Shown here one piece after another: positions 34,092 to 43,389 of a stretch of 56,123 nucleotides of DNA (the stretch's first letter is position 1; the number at the start of each line of letters is the position of its first letter). The translations under genes and the position numbers were made by a program. The notes beneath the pieces are model-generated. The model made no database searches. It was not told the origin of the DNA and worked only from the letters and a program-made list of their open reading frames with translations. Origin of the DNA: Candidatus Zixiibacteriota bacterium (lineage in GTDB: Bacteria; Zixibacteria; MSB-5A5; WJJR01; JAJRUJ01). The DNA is taken from NCBI GenBank assembly GCA_024277855.1, contig JAJRUJ010000096.1, positions 1-56,123 on the forward strand, written 5' to 3'.

Positions 34092-35752
34092 CCGAGACGA
34101 CAAAAGCCCAACCATCGACTTTAATGACTGCGGTGCTGATTGCAGGAAGTCTGGGGCTTCTCCTGTTCGCCGGGATCATCACTTTCTTCGATCCGCAATA
34201 TCGGGCAGTCGGCCTGTTAAACGAAGCGTATGTGCTGATTGACCATGCGGCGTTGCAACAGCCCGGGCCTGACTCTTTGATGATGGCGGCTGCCGACGGG
34301 ATGATGTCACAGTTGGACCCGTACTGTGATTTTCTTTCACCGGAACGGCAGGAGCGGGTACGCGAGGTCACCGAAGGACTTTATTCCGGGATCGGTGTAG
34401 AAATGGTTATCCATGGTGGGGTCATCACCATTATCTCGCCCATTCCCGGTTCACCGGCTGACTGTGCGGGATTGCAGCCCGGAGACCGAATTGTCGAGAT
34501 CGACGGAAAATCCGCGCGCAATATCACCAGCTTTGAAGCGTCCGAACGCGTCCGGGGAGAACCGGGAACGACGGTACGACTCGGCATTGAACGGACGGGT
34601 AGGGAAGAAATATTGGAGTTTAATGTCATCCGGGATGAGATCTCGATCCAGCCGGTAAGTTATGCCGGGGTCACCGCCGATTCAATCGGCTACGTGCGAT
34701 TGGTTTCGTTTTCGCCGCGCGCCGGCGAACAAATCGACTCGGTTTTATTGGAATTTAATAAGGCCGGGGCGAAGGGCTGGATTCTGGATTTGCGAGGGAA
34801 TCCCGGCGGGTATCTGGACGTGGCGATTGATGTCGCGGGATGTTTTCTGCCCGAAGGCGCACTCGTCTGTGAAACGCGCGGCCGACACAGGTCATACTCC
34901 TACGATTTGAAAACCCATTATGAACCCGTCTCCGTTGATGTTCCCCTGGTAATTCTACTGGATGGGGGTTCGGCATCGGCATCAGAGATCGTCGCCGGAG
35001 CCATTACTGATTACCGTCGCGGTGTTTTGGTCGGACGGCCAAGTTTTGGCAAGGGATTGGTGCAATCCTTGACGTCTCTGGGCCATGATTATGCCCTGCA
35101 ATTAACCACCGGCAGGTATTTTACCCCCGGAGGGTATTCATTCTCCGGCTGGCGGCTGAGCTGGGATGCCGATTCGTTACCTGCCGATGATACCGGTCTG
35201 TTCCGGAAAGGCCTGAATCCCGATATTGCCGTGGCGCGTACTGAACGGCCGGTCCTGGAGGCCGACTTGATGCAATCGGGTGTATTTTTGAATTTTGTGG
35301 CTTCCGGTTTTGAGGCAACAGGACCGGCACCTTTTGATAAAGTATGGACCGCATTTTCCGCGAGGCTCAATCCCGCTGAGGAGCAATGGAGTACCGAACT
35401 TGAAGGGGCAATTGCCGAGATCGAATCAGTAGCAGTCACAGCGGTCAACGCGCCGGCCTGGGGCCGCGCTTTTGCGGGTGTCGGCAATCTCTTGGCGGCC
35501 GACCGTGCCCGAGCACTTAAAGAGTCCCTGCCACGATTGCGCTGGCGGCTGGCCGAAACACTCATCCAGTATGGCGGGGCAGCGGGACAGCGGTATTTGG
35601 CTGACTATCTGGCGCTCGACCCGGACACGCGAACAGCGGTCGAAGTCCTTTGCGATTCGGCCCGTTATAAAGCGCTGTTGGCCGAGAAAGCCGACAATCC
35701 CATCGCGGCCGCCGAAGATACCGAATCGGGTCGCGCGAACGCCGGATTCTGA
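34088..35752 (+). CDS. ctpA: S41-family C-terminal processing peptidase with PDZ domain
   Basis: This periplasm-facing serine protease of the CtpA/Prc family is anchored by an N-terminal hydrophobic segment (LMTAVLIAGSLGLLLFAGIITFF). The PDZ domain is at residues ~93-190 (YSGIGVEMVIHGGVITIISPIPGSPADCAGLQPGDRIVEIDGKS). The catalytic domain has SIGYVRLVSF, GWILDLRGNPGGYLDVA, GGSASASEIVAGAI and GRPSFGKGLVQS. The Ser-Lys dyad is S297 and K322, with the family spacing of 25. About 190 residues after the catalytic domain form a helical tail of unknown role. It is joined to tmk by an ATGA overlap. Confidence 0.93.
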   Translation: MTETTKAQPSTLMTAVLIAGSLGLLLFAGIITFFDPQYRAVGLLNEAYVLIDHAALQQPGPDSLMMAAADGMMSQLDPYCDFLSPERQERVREVTEGLYSGIGVEMVIHGGVITIISPIPGSPADCAGLQPGDRIVEIDGKSARNITSFEASERVRGEPGTTVRLGIERTGREEILEFNVIRDEISIQPVSYAGVTADSIGYVRLVSFSPRAGEQIDSVLLEFNKAGAKGWILDLRGNPGGYLDVAIDVAGCFLPEGALVCETRGRHRSYSYDLKTHYEPVSVDVPLVILLDGGSASASEIVAGAITDYRRGVLVGRPSFGKGLVQSLTSLGHDYALQLTTGRYFTPGGYSFSGWRLSWDADSLPADDTGLFRKGLNPDIAVARTERPVLEADLMQSGVFLNFVASGFEATGPAPFDKVWTAFSARLNPAEEQWSTELEGAIAEIESVAVTAVNAPAWGRAFAGVGNLLAADRARALKESLPRLRWRLAETLIQYGGAAGQRYLADYLALDPDTRTAVEVLCDSARYKALLAEKADNPIAAAEDTESGRANAGF

Positions 35753-35804
35753 ACCGGCGATAGGCACAATGATGAACATCTTTGGTGAACGCCGATTTAT
35801 TCTA

Positions 35805-35832
35805 TTGATTCTGCGGGATGCTTAAGTAAAAT
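35805..35832 (+). promoter_or_regulatory. Candidate promoter for the polysaccharide locus
   Basis: TTGATT (35805-35810) and TAAAAT (35827-35832, five of six consensus bases) are 16 bases apart. They sit in the 137-bp gap between ctpA and the ManC-like gene, 58 bases before its GTG. This would be the first promoter of the polysaccharide run. Confidence 0.5.
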
Positions 35833-35889
35833 AGTCAGGCAGGGGAGAGACAGAGGCGTGGAATTGACAACCAAAGAGGAGCCTGGCGC

Positions 35890-38439
35890 GTGAGTTCACC
35901 GAAAGCAAGAGCCGTGGTTATGGCCGGGGGGTTCGGAACACGGTTACGGCCATTGACGGCCACCCTGCCCAAACCGATGGTTCCCGTGGCCAATCGGCCG
36001 ATGATGGAACATATCATCAGATTACTCAGGACACACGGTTTTGAGGACATCGTCATCTCATTGTATTTCCAACCGGAGCGGATAACCGACTATTTCGGTG
36101 ATGGACATAATTTGGGAGTGAATATCAGCTATATCCGTCCTGACGGCGATTATGGCACGGCCGGCAGCGTCCGCCTGGCGCTCGACCAGCTTGCCGAAAA
36201 ATTTCTTGTCATTTCCGGGGACGTGCTGACTGACTTCGATCTGACCTCCGCCTTTCGGTTCCATCAGGAGAGGGAAAGCGCGGCGACGCTTGTTCTGACA
36301 CGCCAGGAAAACCCGTTGCCGTTCGGTGTCGTGATCACCGACTCGCAACACCGCATTACCCGTTTCCTGGAAAAACCATCGTGGGGTGAGGTGTTTTCCG
36401 ATACGATTAATTCCGGGGTGTATGTTCTCAACCATGAGGACATGGCCGAACTGCCGGCACGTCGTTTTATTGATTTTGGCCGCGATTTGTTTCCGCGCTG
36501 GCTTGCTGAAAACAGGAGTATGTTCGGGTATGTCGCCGAGGGTTACTGGCGAGATGTCGGTAATGTCGGCGAATATTCCAGTGTTCATCGTGACATTCTT
36601 AACGGCCGCGTGCGCATCCAATTGCCCGGCGAATCGTCCTCGGCCGATGGATTTACTACTGTCTATCGCGGGGATGATGTTGAGGTCTCCGACAAGGCCG
36701 TACTCTCCGGCCGGGTGATTCTCGGTGACGGGGTTAAGATCGGGCCGGGGGCACGGATTGAAGATTCGGTCATCGGACCGCGAAGTGAAGTGGGTGTCGG
36801 TTCGGTGGTTCGCGGCTCGGTGCTGTGGAGTGATGTGCATATCGGCGGCAATTCCGATATTTCCGAGGCGATTGTCTGCGACCGGGTCGAGGTTGGCGAA
36901 CGGGTGACGTTGCTGCCGCATGTGATTCTTTCCGAAGATGTGCGGCTGGGCCGCTCGGTGGTGATCAAGGCCAATTGTAAGGTCTGGCCAAAAAAAGAGG
37001 TGGAATCGGGTGCGATCGTCTCGACCAGTGTGGTTTGGGGCAACCGCTGGAACCGGGAGCTGTTCACCGATGCCAAGGTGAGCGGTCTGGCCAATCTTGA
37101 GATCACTCCGGAATTTGCGGCGCGTCTGGGCGCGGCATTCGGTTCTATCTTTCCGGCCGGGTCTTCGGTGTTGGTTGCCCGGGATGCAACCCGGGCGGCG
37201 CATATTACCGCCCGCTCGCTGATGGCCGGATTGTCCTCCTCGGGGATCACCGTGATGGATCTCCGCATGCTGCCGTTGCCGGTGGTGCGTTTCGAACTAA
37301 AATCGGGACGCGAAGCGGCGGGGATGTATGTCCGCCGTTCGCCGCTGAATACCGAGCATCTGGACCTGATATTTTTCAATTCAAATGGCAAAGACCTGCC
37401 AAATGGCAGTGCGCGATCGGTCGAACGAGCGTTTTTCCAGGAGAATTTCCGTCGGGCCAAGCCCGCCGATATCAGCGAAATGGAATATCCGCAGCGTCCC
37501 TGGGATATTTACCGGCAGGAGTTTATCAAGTCGCTCAATCAGGAAGCGCTGGCCGGCGCCAACCTGCGTATTGTGGTCGACTACGCCCATGGGGCGGCGG
37601 TGGAGATATTCCCGTCAATTCTGGGTTCGTTAGGTTGCGAGGTTGTCTCGCTCAATTCTTCGCTCGATCCCGATCGTGCGGCCAGGGTCCAGGCCGATCC
37701 GGCAGATACACTGGAAAACCTGTCTCGAATCGTCACGGCACTCCGCACCGACCTGGGGATTTTCATCGACCCCGGCGCAGAGAAGATGCGCGTGGTCGAT
37801 GAGACCGGCCATATTCTCAGCAATCCGGAACTGTTGTTGGTGGTAACCCGTCTCGTGGTGCGGTCGCGAAAGTTACGGCGGATGGCCGCGCCGGTGGTGG
37901 CGACGATGGCGCTGGATGCCCTGGCAAAGAAGACGGGGTTTGAATTGATCCGGGTGAGAAATGATCATTTGGCGATGATGGATGCGGCCGAACAGGACGA
38001 CATTGATTTTGTCGGGGGGTCTCGTGGCGGGTTTATTTTTCCCGAATTTCAGCGCGGCGCGGATGCGGCTTATGCCGCCGCGCGACTGCTCGAGATGCTG
38101 GCCCTGGCCGATGTGAAAGTCTCCGAGGTCCTCAATGAAGGACGCCCGGGGTTTTTTGCCATGGCCGATATCCCGTGTCCCTGGAATCGCAAAGGGCGGG
38201 TCATGCGCAGGCTGATCAATCAGACGGTTTCGGCTCAGCGAGAGACTATCGACGGTGTCCGGCTCGATTTGGGTGATCGATGGATCATGGTGGCGCCCGA
38301 CCGGAGCCAGGCCAGTTTCTATCTGGTCGCGGAAGCCCCGACACAGGTCGAGGCGGATGATCTCATTGAGGAGTATCGTCGTCTCGTGCTTACCTGGCGT
38401 GACATTCCCGACGGAATGGAGGCGTCAAAAATCGCGTAA
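35890..38439 (+). CDS. Mannose-1-phosphate guanylyltransferase-like/phosphomannomutase-like fusion protein
   Basis: This 849-residue protein has three parts. Residues ~8-240 form a nucleotidyltransferase domain (VVMAGGFGTRLRPLTATLPKPMVPVANRPMMEHII; VISGDVLTDFDL). Residues ~250-390 form a left-handed beta-helix (LGDGVKIGPGARIEDSVIGPRSEVGVG). A phosphohexomutase-like part reaches the end. The latter is degenerate: the catalytic serine loop TASHNP reads RRSPLN (residues 482-487), and the magnesium loop DGDGDR reads DPGAEKMR (D627 onward). Mutase activity is therefore doubtful, as in the cyanobacterial relatives of this fused family. It probably makes GDP-mannose or another NDP-sugar. GTG 35890 is the start (AGGAG nearby). 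A phosphomannose isomerase gene lies at 54913. Confidence 0.9.
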   Translation: MSSPKARAVVMAGGFGTRLRPLTATLPKPMVPVANRPMMEHIIRLLRTHGFEDIVISLYFQPERITDYFGDGHNLGVNISYIRPDGDYGTAGSVRLALDQLAEKFLVISGDVLTDFDLTSAFRFHQERESAATLVLTRQENPLPFGVVITDSQHRITRFLEKPSWGEVFSDTINSGVYVLNHEDMAELPARRFIDFGRDLFPRWLAENRSMFGYVAEGYWRDVGNVGEYSSVHRDILNGRVRIQLPGESSSADGFTTVYRGDDVEVSDKAVLSGRVILGDGVKIGPGARIEDSVIGPRSEVGVGSVVRGSVLWSDVHIGGNSDISEAIVCDRVEVGERVTLLPHVILSEDVRLGRSVVIKANCKVWPKKEVESGAIVSTSVVWGNRWNRELFTDAKVSGLANLEITPEFAARLGAAFGSIFPAGSSVLVARDATRAAHITARSLMAGLSSSGITVMDLRMLPLPVVRFELKSGREAAGMYVRRSPLNTEHLDLIFFNSNGKDLPNGSARSVERAFFQENFRRAKPADISEMEYPQRPWDIYRQEFIKSLNQEALAGANLRIVVDYAHGAAVEIFPSILGSLGCEVVSLNSSLDPDRAARVQADPADTLENLSRIVTALRTDLGIFIDPGAEKMRVVDETGHILSNPELLLVVTRLVVRSRKLRRMAAPVVATMALDALAKKTGFELIRVRNDHLAMMDAAEQDDIDFVGGSRGGFIFPEFQRGADAAYAAARLLEMLALADVKVSEVLNEGRPGFFAMADIPCPWNRKGRVMRRLINQTVSAQRETIDGVRLDLGDRWIMVAPDRSQASFYLVAEAPTQVEADDLIEEYRRLVLTWRDIPDGMEASKIA

Positions 38440-38526
38440 GCGACCCTCCCCGCCGTCCACATACGCTTTTCGCGCTTGACACCAAGGGCTTCACATGTGA
38501 CCTTAAATGGTTTATGGGGAGTGCGT

Positions 38527-40197
38527 ATGCGCAATTGGCTCAAGACAATACGACCTCAGATTCGCCTTTGCGTCCGTTCACGTCGCGTAGCGGGCCTTTC
38601 TATTCGTTTATCTCCCGCTTTGGTGGTTATACTGTTTGGCCTCTTCCAGTCCGCAGCGGTGGCCCAGGTTTTGCCCTCAACCTTGGAACAGTCTGAGCCG
38701 GTTGATCAGCCGGAAGATCCGCGTAATCGACCTGCTCTTGATTTGACGGCTCTGGATCGGCCGATAGACGCCGATTCTTACCCGGTCGGGCCGGGAGACG
38801 AACTGGCCGTGAATATCTGGGGAAGTGTGCATCGCGGTTTTATGGTGACGATCTCACCGGAGGCAACGATTATTTTGTCTACCGTTGGTGAAATATCCGT
38901 TCGCGGCAAAACCTTGACCGAGGCGAAACATCTTATTCTGGAACGTGTCGGGACTGTGTACCCCGGTGTGCCGGCATCAGTTACTCTGGTTCAGGTTCGC
39001 TCGTTGAAAGTTGCGGTAACCGGTGCAGTCAAAACCCCCGGGATGTATTTGGTGACGGCCAACGTCCGGGCCTCGGAAGTCCTTGAAGCGGCCGGCCTGA
39101 TGGACGATGCCTCACGCCGGGCGATAATGTTGCGCAGAGGAGAAGAAAAATCCCGGGTGGACATTATCTTCTTTTCCCGCGCCGGTTTTATTGACCATAA
39201 TCCGTACCTTGCTGAAGGCGATTTGCTTCAGGTGCCGCATTTGGCCGGGAATTACCGGACGATCGAAGTGAGTGGGGCGGTCGGCAACAGTGGGGTATTT
39301 GAGTATATTCCGGGTGATCGACTCAACGACGCATTGGCCCTGGCGTTCGAACCGACTATCGACGCGGATACGAATGCGCTCGAGCTTATCCGGTTTTTGG
39401 ATGACGATACTACTACAGTTGAAATAATCGTTGATCTGGCGGTGACCGGATCGGGAGAGGGTCGCGGGTTGCTGCTTCAAGCCGATGATCGTATTTTCGT
39501 GCGGCGACGGATCGATTATCGTCCCAAGTCTTCTGTGTGGGTTGTCGGCCAGGTAATGCGACCGGGTCAGTATGCTATTGAAAACGGCCGCACCAAGCTC
39601 TCAGAAATCCTGGCTCTTTGCGGCGGTCCGACACCCGAGGCCGATCTGTTCCGCACAGACATCATCCGCGCCAAGCCGTTTCTCGCCGATACGGATGTCG
39701 ATTCACGGATGCGGGCTGTTCCCGATTTTCTCCAGACTGAGATTGAGCAGGAATGGATTCTGGCGCATACGCTCTCCCGTGGGGGGCGGGTTTCCGTCGA
39801 TGTGCAAAGTCTGATTACGAATGGAGATGTCCGGCACGATGTTCCATTATGGGATGGTGATGTCATCGAGTTCCCCCGGTTCCTTCCGCAGGTGAATGTG
39901 ATTGGTCGGGTCCGGCGCCCCGGTGTTTTGCCCTACGAACCGGCAAAAGGTATCGACTATTATCTGGAACAGGCCGGTGGTTTGTCCTGGCGAGCCGATA
40001 AATCGGAGATATTCTTGCTTCGGGGGGCAACCGGAACACCGTTGGCGAAAGATAAAATTAAATCGGTTGATGCTGGTGATACAATCGTGATTCCTACCGA
40101 GCGGAAGAAGAAGTTCTGGCCGATTTTTCGGGATGCGATGGTTGTCCTGGGGAACGTAGCCACCCTTTATTTGGTTATCGATCAGGTTACCAACTGA
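38527..40197 (+). CDS. Polysaccharide biosynthesis/export outer-membrane protein with SLBB domains
   Basis: This Wza-like exporter has a long basic N-terminus and signal sequence (LSPALVVILFGLFQSAAVAQ). A polysaccharide-export domain follows (SYPVGPGDELAVNIWGSVHRGFMVTISPEATIILSTVGEISVRGKTLTEA). Three SLBB repeats come next (VAVTGAVKTPGMYLV, IEVSGAVGNSGVFEY, VWVVGQVMRPGQYAI), plus one near the end (VNVIGRVRRPGVLPYEPAKGIDYYLEQAGGL). A C-terminal hydrophobic segment (AMVVLGNVATLYLVIDQV) is unusual and may insert in a membrane. ATG 38527 follows GGGGA. An upstream frame to 38476 is open. It co-localises with a Wzz-like gene eleven bases downstream. Confidence 0.92.
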   Translation: MRNWLKTIRPQIRLCVRSRRVAGLSIRLSPALVVILFGLFQSAAVAQVLPSTLEQSEPVDQPEDPRNRPALDLTALDRPIDADSYPVGPGDELAVNIWGSVHRGFMVTISPEATIILSTVGEISVRGKTLTEAKHLILERVGTVYPGVPASVTLVQVRSLKVAVTGAVKTPGMYLVTANVRASEVLEAAGLMDDASRRAIMLRRGEEKSRVDIIFFSRAGFIDHNPYLAEGDLLQVPHLAGNYRTIEVSGAVGNSGVFEYIPGDRLNDALALAFEPTIDADTNALELIRFLDDDTTTVEIIVDLAVTGSGEGRGLLLQADDRIFVRRRIDYRPKSSVWVVGQVMRPGQYAIENGRTKLSEILALCGGPTPEADLFRTDIIRAKPFLADTDVDSRMRAVPDFLQTEIEQEWILAHTLSRGGRVSVDVQSLITNGDVRHDVPLWDGDVIEFPRFLPQVNVIGRVRRPGVLPYEPAKGIDYYLEQAGGLSWRADKSEIFLLRGATGTPLAKDKIKSVDAGDTIVIPTERKKKFWPIFRDAMVVLGNVATLYLVIDQVTN

Positions 40198-40207
40198 AAA
40201 CATAGCT

Positions 40208-41461
40208 ATGGTTCAAGGATACGATGAACAGACCGGGCGCCCTGAGGGTGAGGGCCGGTCTTCCGGAGATTCGCTTGGCGGCTGGGGCATTGTCGAGGTG
40301 CTGGTTAAAAATCGTCGTGTGATCATCTGGTACCCGGTCATCGTAGCAATTGCCGTGGCGGTATTTTCGCTTGTCATCCCCGCTCAGTATATTGGCAAAG
40401 TCAGTATTCTCCCGCCCGACAGTGATTTTCAAAGTTCGGCATTGTCGGCTCTTCCCCTGGCGGAGTTTGGGTTGGGCGGGGGCATGTCGTTACCGTTTAT
40501 GTCCACCCCCTCTGATATCCTGGCCCAGGTGCTTCTCAGCCGACGGGTTCTGCAAAGTGTAGTCGATTCACTGGATCTGAAAACTGTCTGGGGAATGCCG
40601 ACGCGGGCAGCGGCAGTCGACGCGTTGAGTTCCAATTTGAATGTTGTCGTTGAGTTGACCGGCATGGTCAACGTGACGGTCAAAGATGGTGACGCGAAGC
40701 GCGCCGCACAATTAAGCAATGTGCTGGTGCGTCGCGCCGACCGGATTAACCGTGAAATCACCAATGCAAAAGCCCGGAACGTTCGCCAGTTTATTGGGGA
40801 GCGGTTGGCCGAAACCCGTACAGCCCTGGCTCGAGCCGGTGCGAACCTTGAGGCGTTTCAACGGGTGAATAAGACCGTATCACTCGATGATGAATTGCGG
40901 GCGCTGATTCAAAATATGGCCGATTTGAAAGCCGGTTTGACGGCCGATGAGATTGAACTTGCAATCCTCAAGAAAAGTATGTCGTCGGCTAATCCCCGCG
41001 TATCCGCCCTGGAAAATCGCATCGCCGAAACCCGGCGCCAGTTGCGGGCACTGGAATCGGGCGGAGATACAAGCGGGGCCATTTTCTCGACCGGTTTGGC
41101 CGGCGCGCCAAAGTTAATATTCGATCTTGCCGAGAAAGTCCGGCAGGTTAAAATAGAAGAAACGCTACTGGAACTTTTGACGTCCCAATACGAATCGGCC
41201 AAAATCCAGGAGGCCAAAGACACACCGACAATTTCGGTGTTGGACTGGGCCGAACCGAATCCCAAACGCTATCGTCCGCGTCGCGCACGGCTGGTCATTG
41301 CCGCATACGTCAGTTCGGTCGTCGTCGTTGTCGCGCTGGTGTTTGTTGCTGAGTATTTTGCCGTGATGCGTCGGCGGGATCCGCATAAATACGAGAGATT
41401 GCAGGAAGCGGTTGCGCTGATGCGACGGGACGGTCTGGGTTTGAAGAAGCAGAAAGATTAG
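40208..41461 (+). CDS. Wzz/chain-length determinant (GNVR-domain) protein
   Basis: This 417-residue inner-membrane polysaccharide co-polymerase lacks a tyrosine-kinase domain. A first membrane helix (VIIWYPVIVAIAVAVFSLVIP, residues ~40-58) is followed by the Wzz periplasmic beginning (AQYIGKVSILPPDS). A long coiled coil (residues ~175-290) and the GNVR-like region with a second helix near the end (RRARLVIAAYVSSVVVVVALVFVAEYF) follow. Proline-rich PNPKRYRPRR precedes that helix, as usual. It sets chain length or forms the export complex with the preceding SLBB protein. Start is ATG 40208, 11 bp after the exporter stop. The family call is firm; its O-antigen versus exopolysaccharide role is open. 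Confidence 0.92.
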   Translation: MVQGYDEQTGRPEGEGRSSGDSLGGWGIVEVLVKNRRVIIWYPVIVAIAVAVFSLVIPAQYIGKVSILPPDSDFQSSALSALPLAEFGLGGGMSLPFMSTPSDILAQVLLSRRVLQSVVDSLDLKTVWGMPTRAAAVDALSSNLNVVVELTGMVNVTVKDGDAKRAAQLSNVLVRRADRINREITNAKARNVRQFIGERLAETRTALARAGANLEAFQRVNKTVSLDDELRALIQNMADLKAGLTADEIELAILKKSMSSANPRVSALENRIAETRRQLRALESGGDTSGAIFSTGLAGAPKLIFDLAEKVRQVKIEETLLELLTSQYESAKIQEAKDTPTISVLDWAEPNPKRYRPRRARLVIAAYVSSVVVVVALVFVAEYFAVMRRRDPHKYERLQEAVALMRRDGLGLKKQKD

Positions 41462-41480
41462 ACAAAGGATGACACATTCT

Positions 41481-42506
41481 ATGATTCGAGTTGGCCAGGT
41501 TGGGGCCGGGGCGTGGGGCAAGAATTTATTGCGCCATTTTGCCGGGTCGGCGCTTTCGGAGCTTGTGGTTTGCTGCGATACCTCCGAGGATATCCTGAGT
41601 AAGCACATCGAGACCTACCCGCATACCGAAACGACGACCGATTTTTCCCGGCTGCTCAAAGACGATATCGATGCGATCGTGGTTGCTACACCGCCGGCGG
41701 GACACTTTAAACTGTGTCGCGCTGCGCTCGAGGCCGGAAAAGACGTATTCGTCGAGAAACCGCTGGTCTTGAACGCAAAAGACGGCGAGCATTTACGACA
41801 GTTGGCCCACGAAAAAGAACGAATCCTGATGGTCGGCCATATTATGGTGTATCATCCGGCCGTGCTCTGGCTGCGTGAAAGCATCGCCAACCGGGATTTG
41901 GGTGAAATTTATTATCTTTATGCGACGCGCGTAAATCTCGGCAAGGTGCGGGATATCGAAAACGCGATGTGGTCGTTCGCGCCGCACGATATCTCCATCA
42001 TTCGTTTTTTGCTGAACGAGGACCCGATTCGGGTTTCGGCCACCGGCAAATCCTATATTCAACCGGGGATCGAGGACGTCGTGTTCATGACTCTTCATTA
42101 CCCGGGTCGGGTGATGGCCCAAATTCATGTCTCCTGGCTCGATCCGCACAAAACCCGACAGTTGACTGTGGTCGGCCAGAAAAAAATGGTTGTTTTCGAC
42201 GATACCAACCCGAATGAAAAAGTAACGGTGTTCGACAAAGGCGTGGACGCCCGGCTCGACTACGAAACATACGCCGAATACCTCGCCCTGCGCACCGGCG
42301 ATATTTCGATTCCCAAAATCGATTCGGTCGAACCGTTAAAAGCCGAAGTGGAACATTTCCTGGCCTGTGTTCGTGATCGGGTCCAGCCCCGGTCGGATGC
42401 GGTCGACGGTTTGCGTGTCCTTCGCGTGCTCGAGGCGGGCCAGGAATCGCTGACTAAGGGAGGGGCACCGGTGAAAGTCGAACCGACAACAGAAGGTGAA
42501 TTGTGA
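41481..42506 (+). CDS. wbpB: Gfo/Idh/MocA-type NAD oxidoreductase, WbpB/WlbA-like
   Basis: This 341-residue sugar dehydrogenase has a Rossmann start GQVGAGAWGKNLLRHFA, the VEKPL motif of the family (VFVEKPLVLNAKDG), VGHIMVYHPAVLWLRE and the catalytic block APHDISIIRFLL with the His-Asp pair. Related WbpB/WlbA enzymes oxidise carbon 3 of UDP-GlcNAcA to a 3-keto sugar. Three genes that follow encode the matching transferase, acetyltransferase and epimerase, so that step is the best inference. ATG 41481 with AAAGGA upstream is used. ATG 41469 is in frame four codons earlier. It overlaps the next gene (GTGA). Confidence 0.85.
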   Translation: MIRVGQVGAGAWGKNLLRHFAGSALSELVVCCDTSEDILSKHIETYPHTETTTDFSRLLKDDIDAIVVATPPAGHFKLCRAALEAGKDVFVEKPLVLNAKDGEHLRQLAHEKERILMVGHIMVYHPAVLWLRESIANRDLGEIYYLYATRVNLGKVRDIENAMWSFAPHDISIIRFLLNEDPIRVSATGKSYIQPGIEDVVFMTLHYPGRVMAQIHVSWLDPHKTRQLTVVGQKKMVVFDDTNPNEKVTVFDKGVDARLDYETYAEYLALRTGDISIPKIDSVEPLKAEVEHFLACVRDRVQPRSDAVDGLRVLRVLEAGQESLTKGGAPVKVEPTTEGEL

Positions 42507-43261
42507 GCACCCGGGTAATTGATTCTTCGGCAATAATCGGTGACGGTTCGGCCATCGGAGAGTACACCGTGGTCGGTGAAGGCGTCACTATCGGTTCCGG
42601 CTGCCGGATCGGACATCATGTGGTTATCCATGATGGGACGACAATCGGGGACACCGTGCGGATCGACGATCAGGCGGTGATCGGCAAACAACCGATGCGC
42701 GCGGCCAATACCGCTGTAACCAAAGAGCAGGAACTCCCGCCCGCGGTGATTGGGGATCGTTGCATTATCGGCACGGGAGCCGTGGTTTATACCGGGTCAA
42801 AAATCGGGGACAAGGTGCTTATCGCCGATCTGGCGACTATTCGCGAGAACGTGACCATCGGCGATTTTACCATTATCGGTCGCGGTGCGGCGGTGGAAAA
42901 TTTCTGTTCGATCGGCCGTTATTGCAAGTTGGAAACCAACGTCTATATCACCGCTTATTCTACGTTGGGCGACCGGGTTTTTGTCGCGCCCTGTGTGGCC
43001 ACTTCCAACGACAACTTTGTCGGCCGCACCGAAGAGCGGTTCAAGCATTTTAAGGGTGTGACTATTGAGCGCGGCGCGCGGATCGGGGTCAATGCGACGA
43101 TCCTTCCCGGTAAGAAAATTGGGGCCGATGCCCTGGTTGCCGCGGGGGCGCTGGTTACCGCCGATGTCGAGCCGAAAAAAATCGTCGCCGGAGTGCCCGC
43201 CCGGGTTTTCCGCGATGTACCTGAGGAACAATTACTTGATAATCAAGGCTGGCCGGAGTAG
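42503..43261 (+). CDS. wbpD: Hexapeptide-repeat N-acyltransferase, WbpD-like
   Basis: This 252-residue left-handed beta-helix acyltransferase is built of [LIV]GxxxxIG-type repeats from the N-terminus (IIGDGSAIGEYTVVGEGVTIGSGCRIGHHVVIHDG). The acetyl-CoA-binding region has GVTIERGARIGVNATILPGKKIGADALVAAGALVTADVEPKKIVAGVPARVFR. WbpD/WlbB enzymes N-acetylate the 3-amino group made by the partner aminotransferase. The GTG start overlaps the dehydrogenase stop (GTGA). It is followed by a terminator-like hairpin at 43293 before the aminotransferase, so the operon may be partly attenuated there. An O-acetyltransferase role cannot be excluded. Confidence 0.85.
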   Translation: MSTRVIDSSAIIGDGSAIGEYTVVGEGVTIGSGCRIGHHVVIHDGTTIGDTVRIDDQAVIGKQPMRAANTAVTKEQELPPAVIGDRCIIGTGAVVYTGSKIGDKVLIADLATIRENVTIGDFTIIGRGAAVENFCSIGRYCKLETNVYITAYSTLGDRVFVAPCVATSNDNFVGRTEERFKHFKGVTIERGARIGVNATILPGKKIGADALVAAGALVTADVEPKKIVAGVPARVFRDVPEEQLLDNQGWPE

Positions 43262-43292
43262 AGGCCAATTTTCGATCTCGTGTCAAAAAGGC

Positions 43293-43324
43293 GTCCGGGT
43301 CTGATCTGGCCCGGGCTTTCTTTG
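43293..43324 (+). terminator. Possible terminator/attenuator hairpin
   Basis: GTCCGGG (43293-43299) pairs with CCCGGGC (43310-43316), allowing one G-U pair, around a 10-base loop. TTTCTTTG follows. It lies between the acyltransferase and aminotransferase genes. Confidence 0.5.
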
Positions 43325-43389
43325 TGCGAACGCCTGACCCGGGCGTATAAAAACTAATTTAGAAAACGTAAATGAACAGGGAGTAAACT

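Noticed and set aside
36058-37203. 381-codon antisense frame opposite the ManC-like gene
   Set aside because: It has low-complexity, His/Arg/Pro-rich shadow sequence without motifs. The sense strand has strong family matches.
38476-38508. TTGACA with palindrome TCACATGTGA before the SLBB exporter
   Set aside because: No -10 at a sensible spacing. The short palindrome resembles, but does not match, a CRP site (TGTGA-N6-TCACA).
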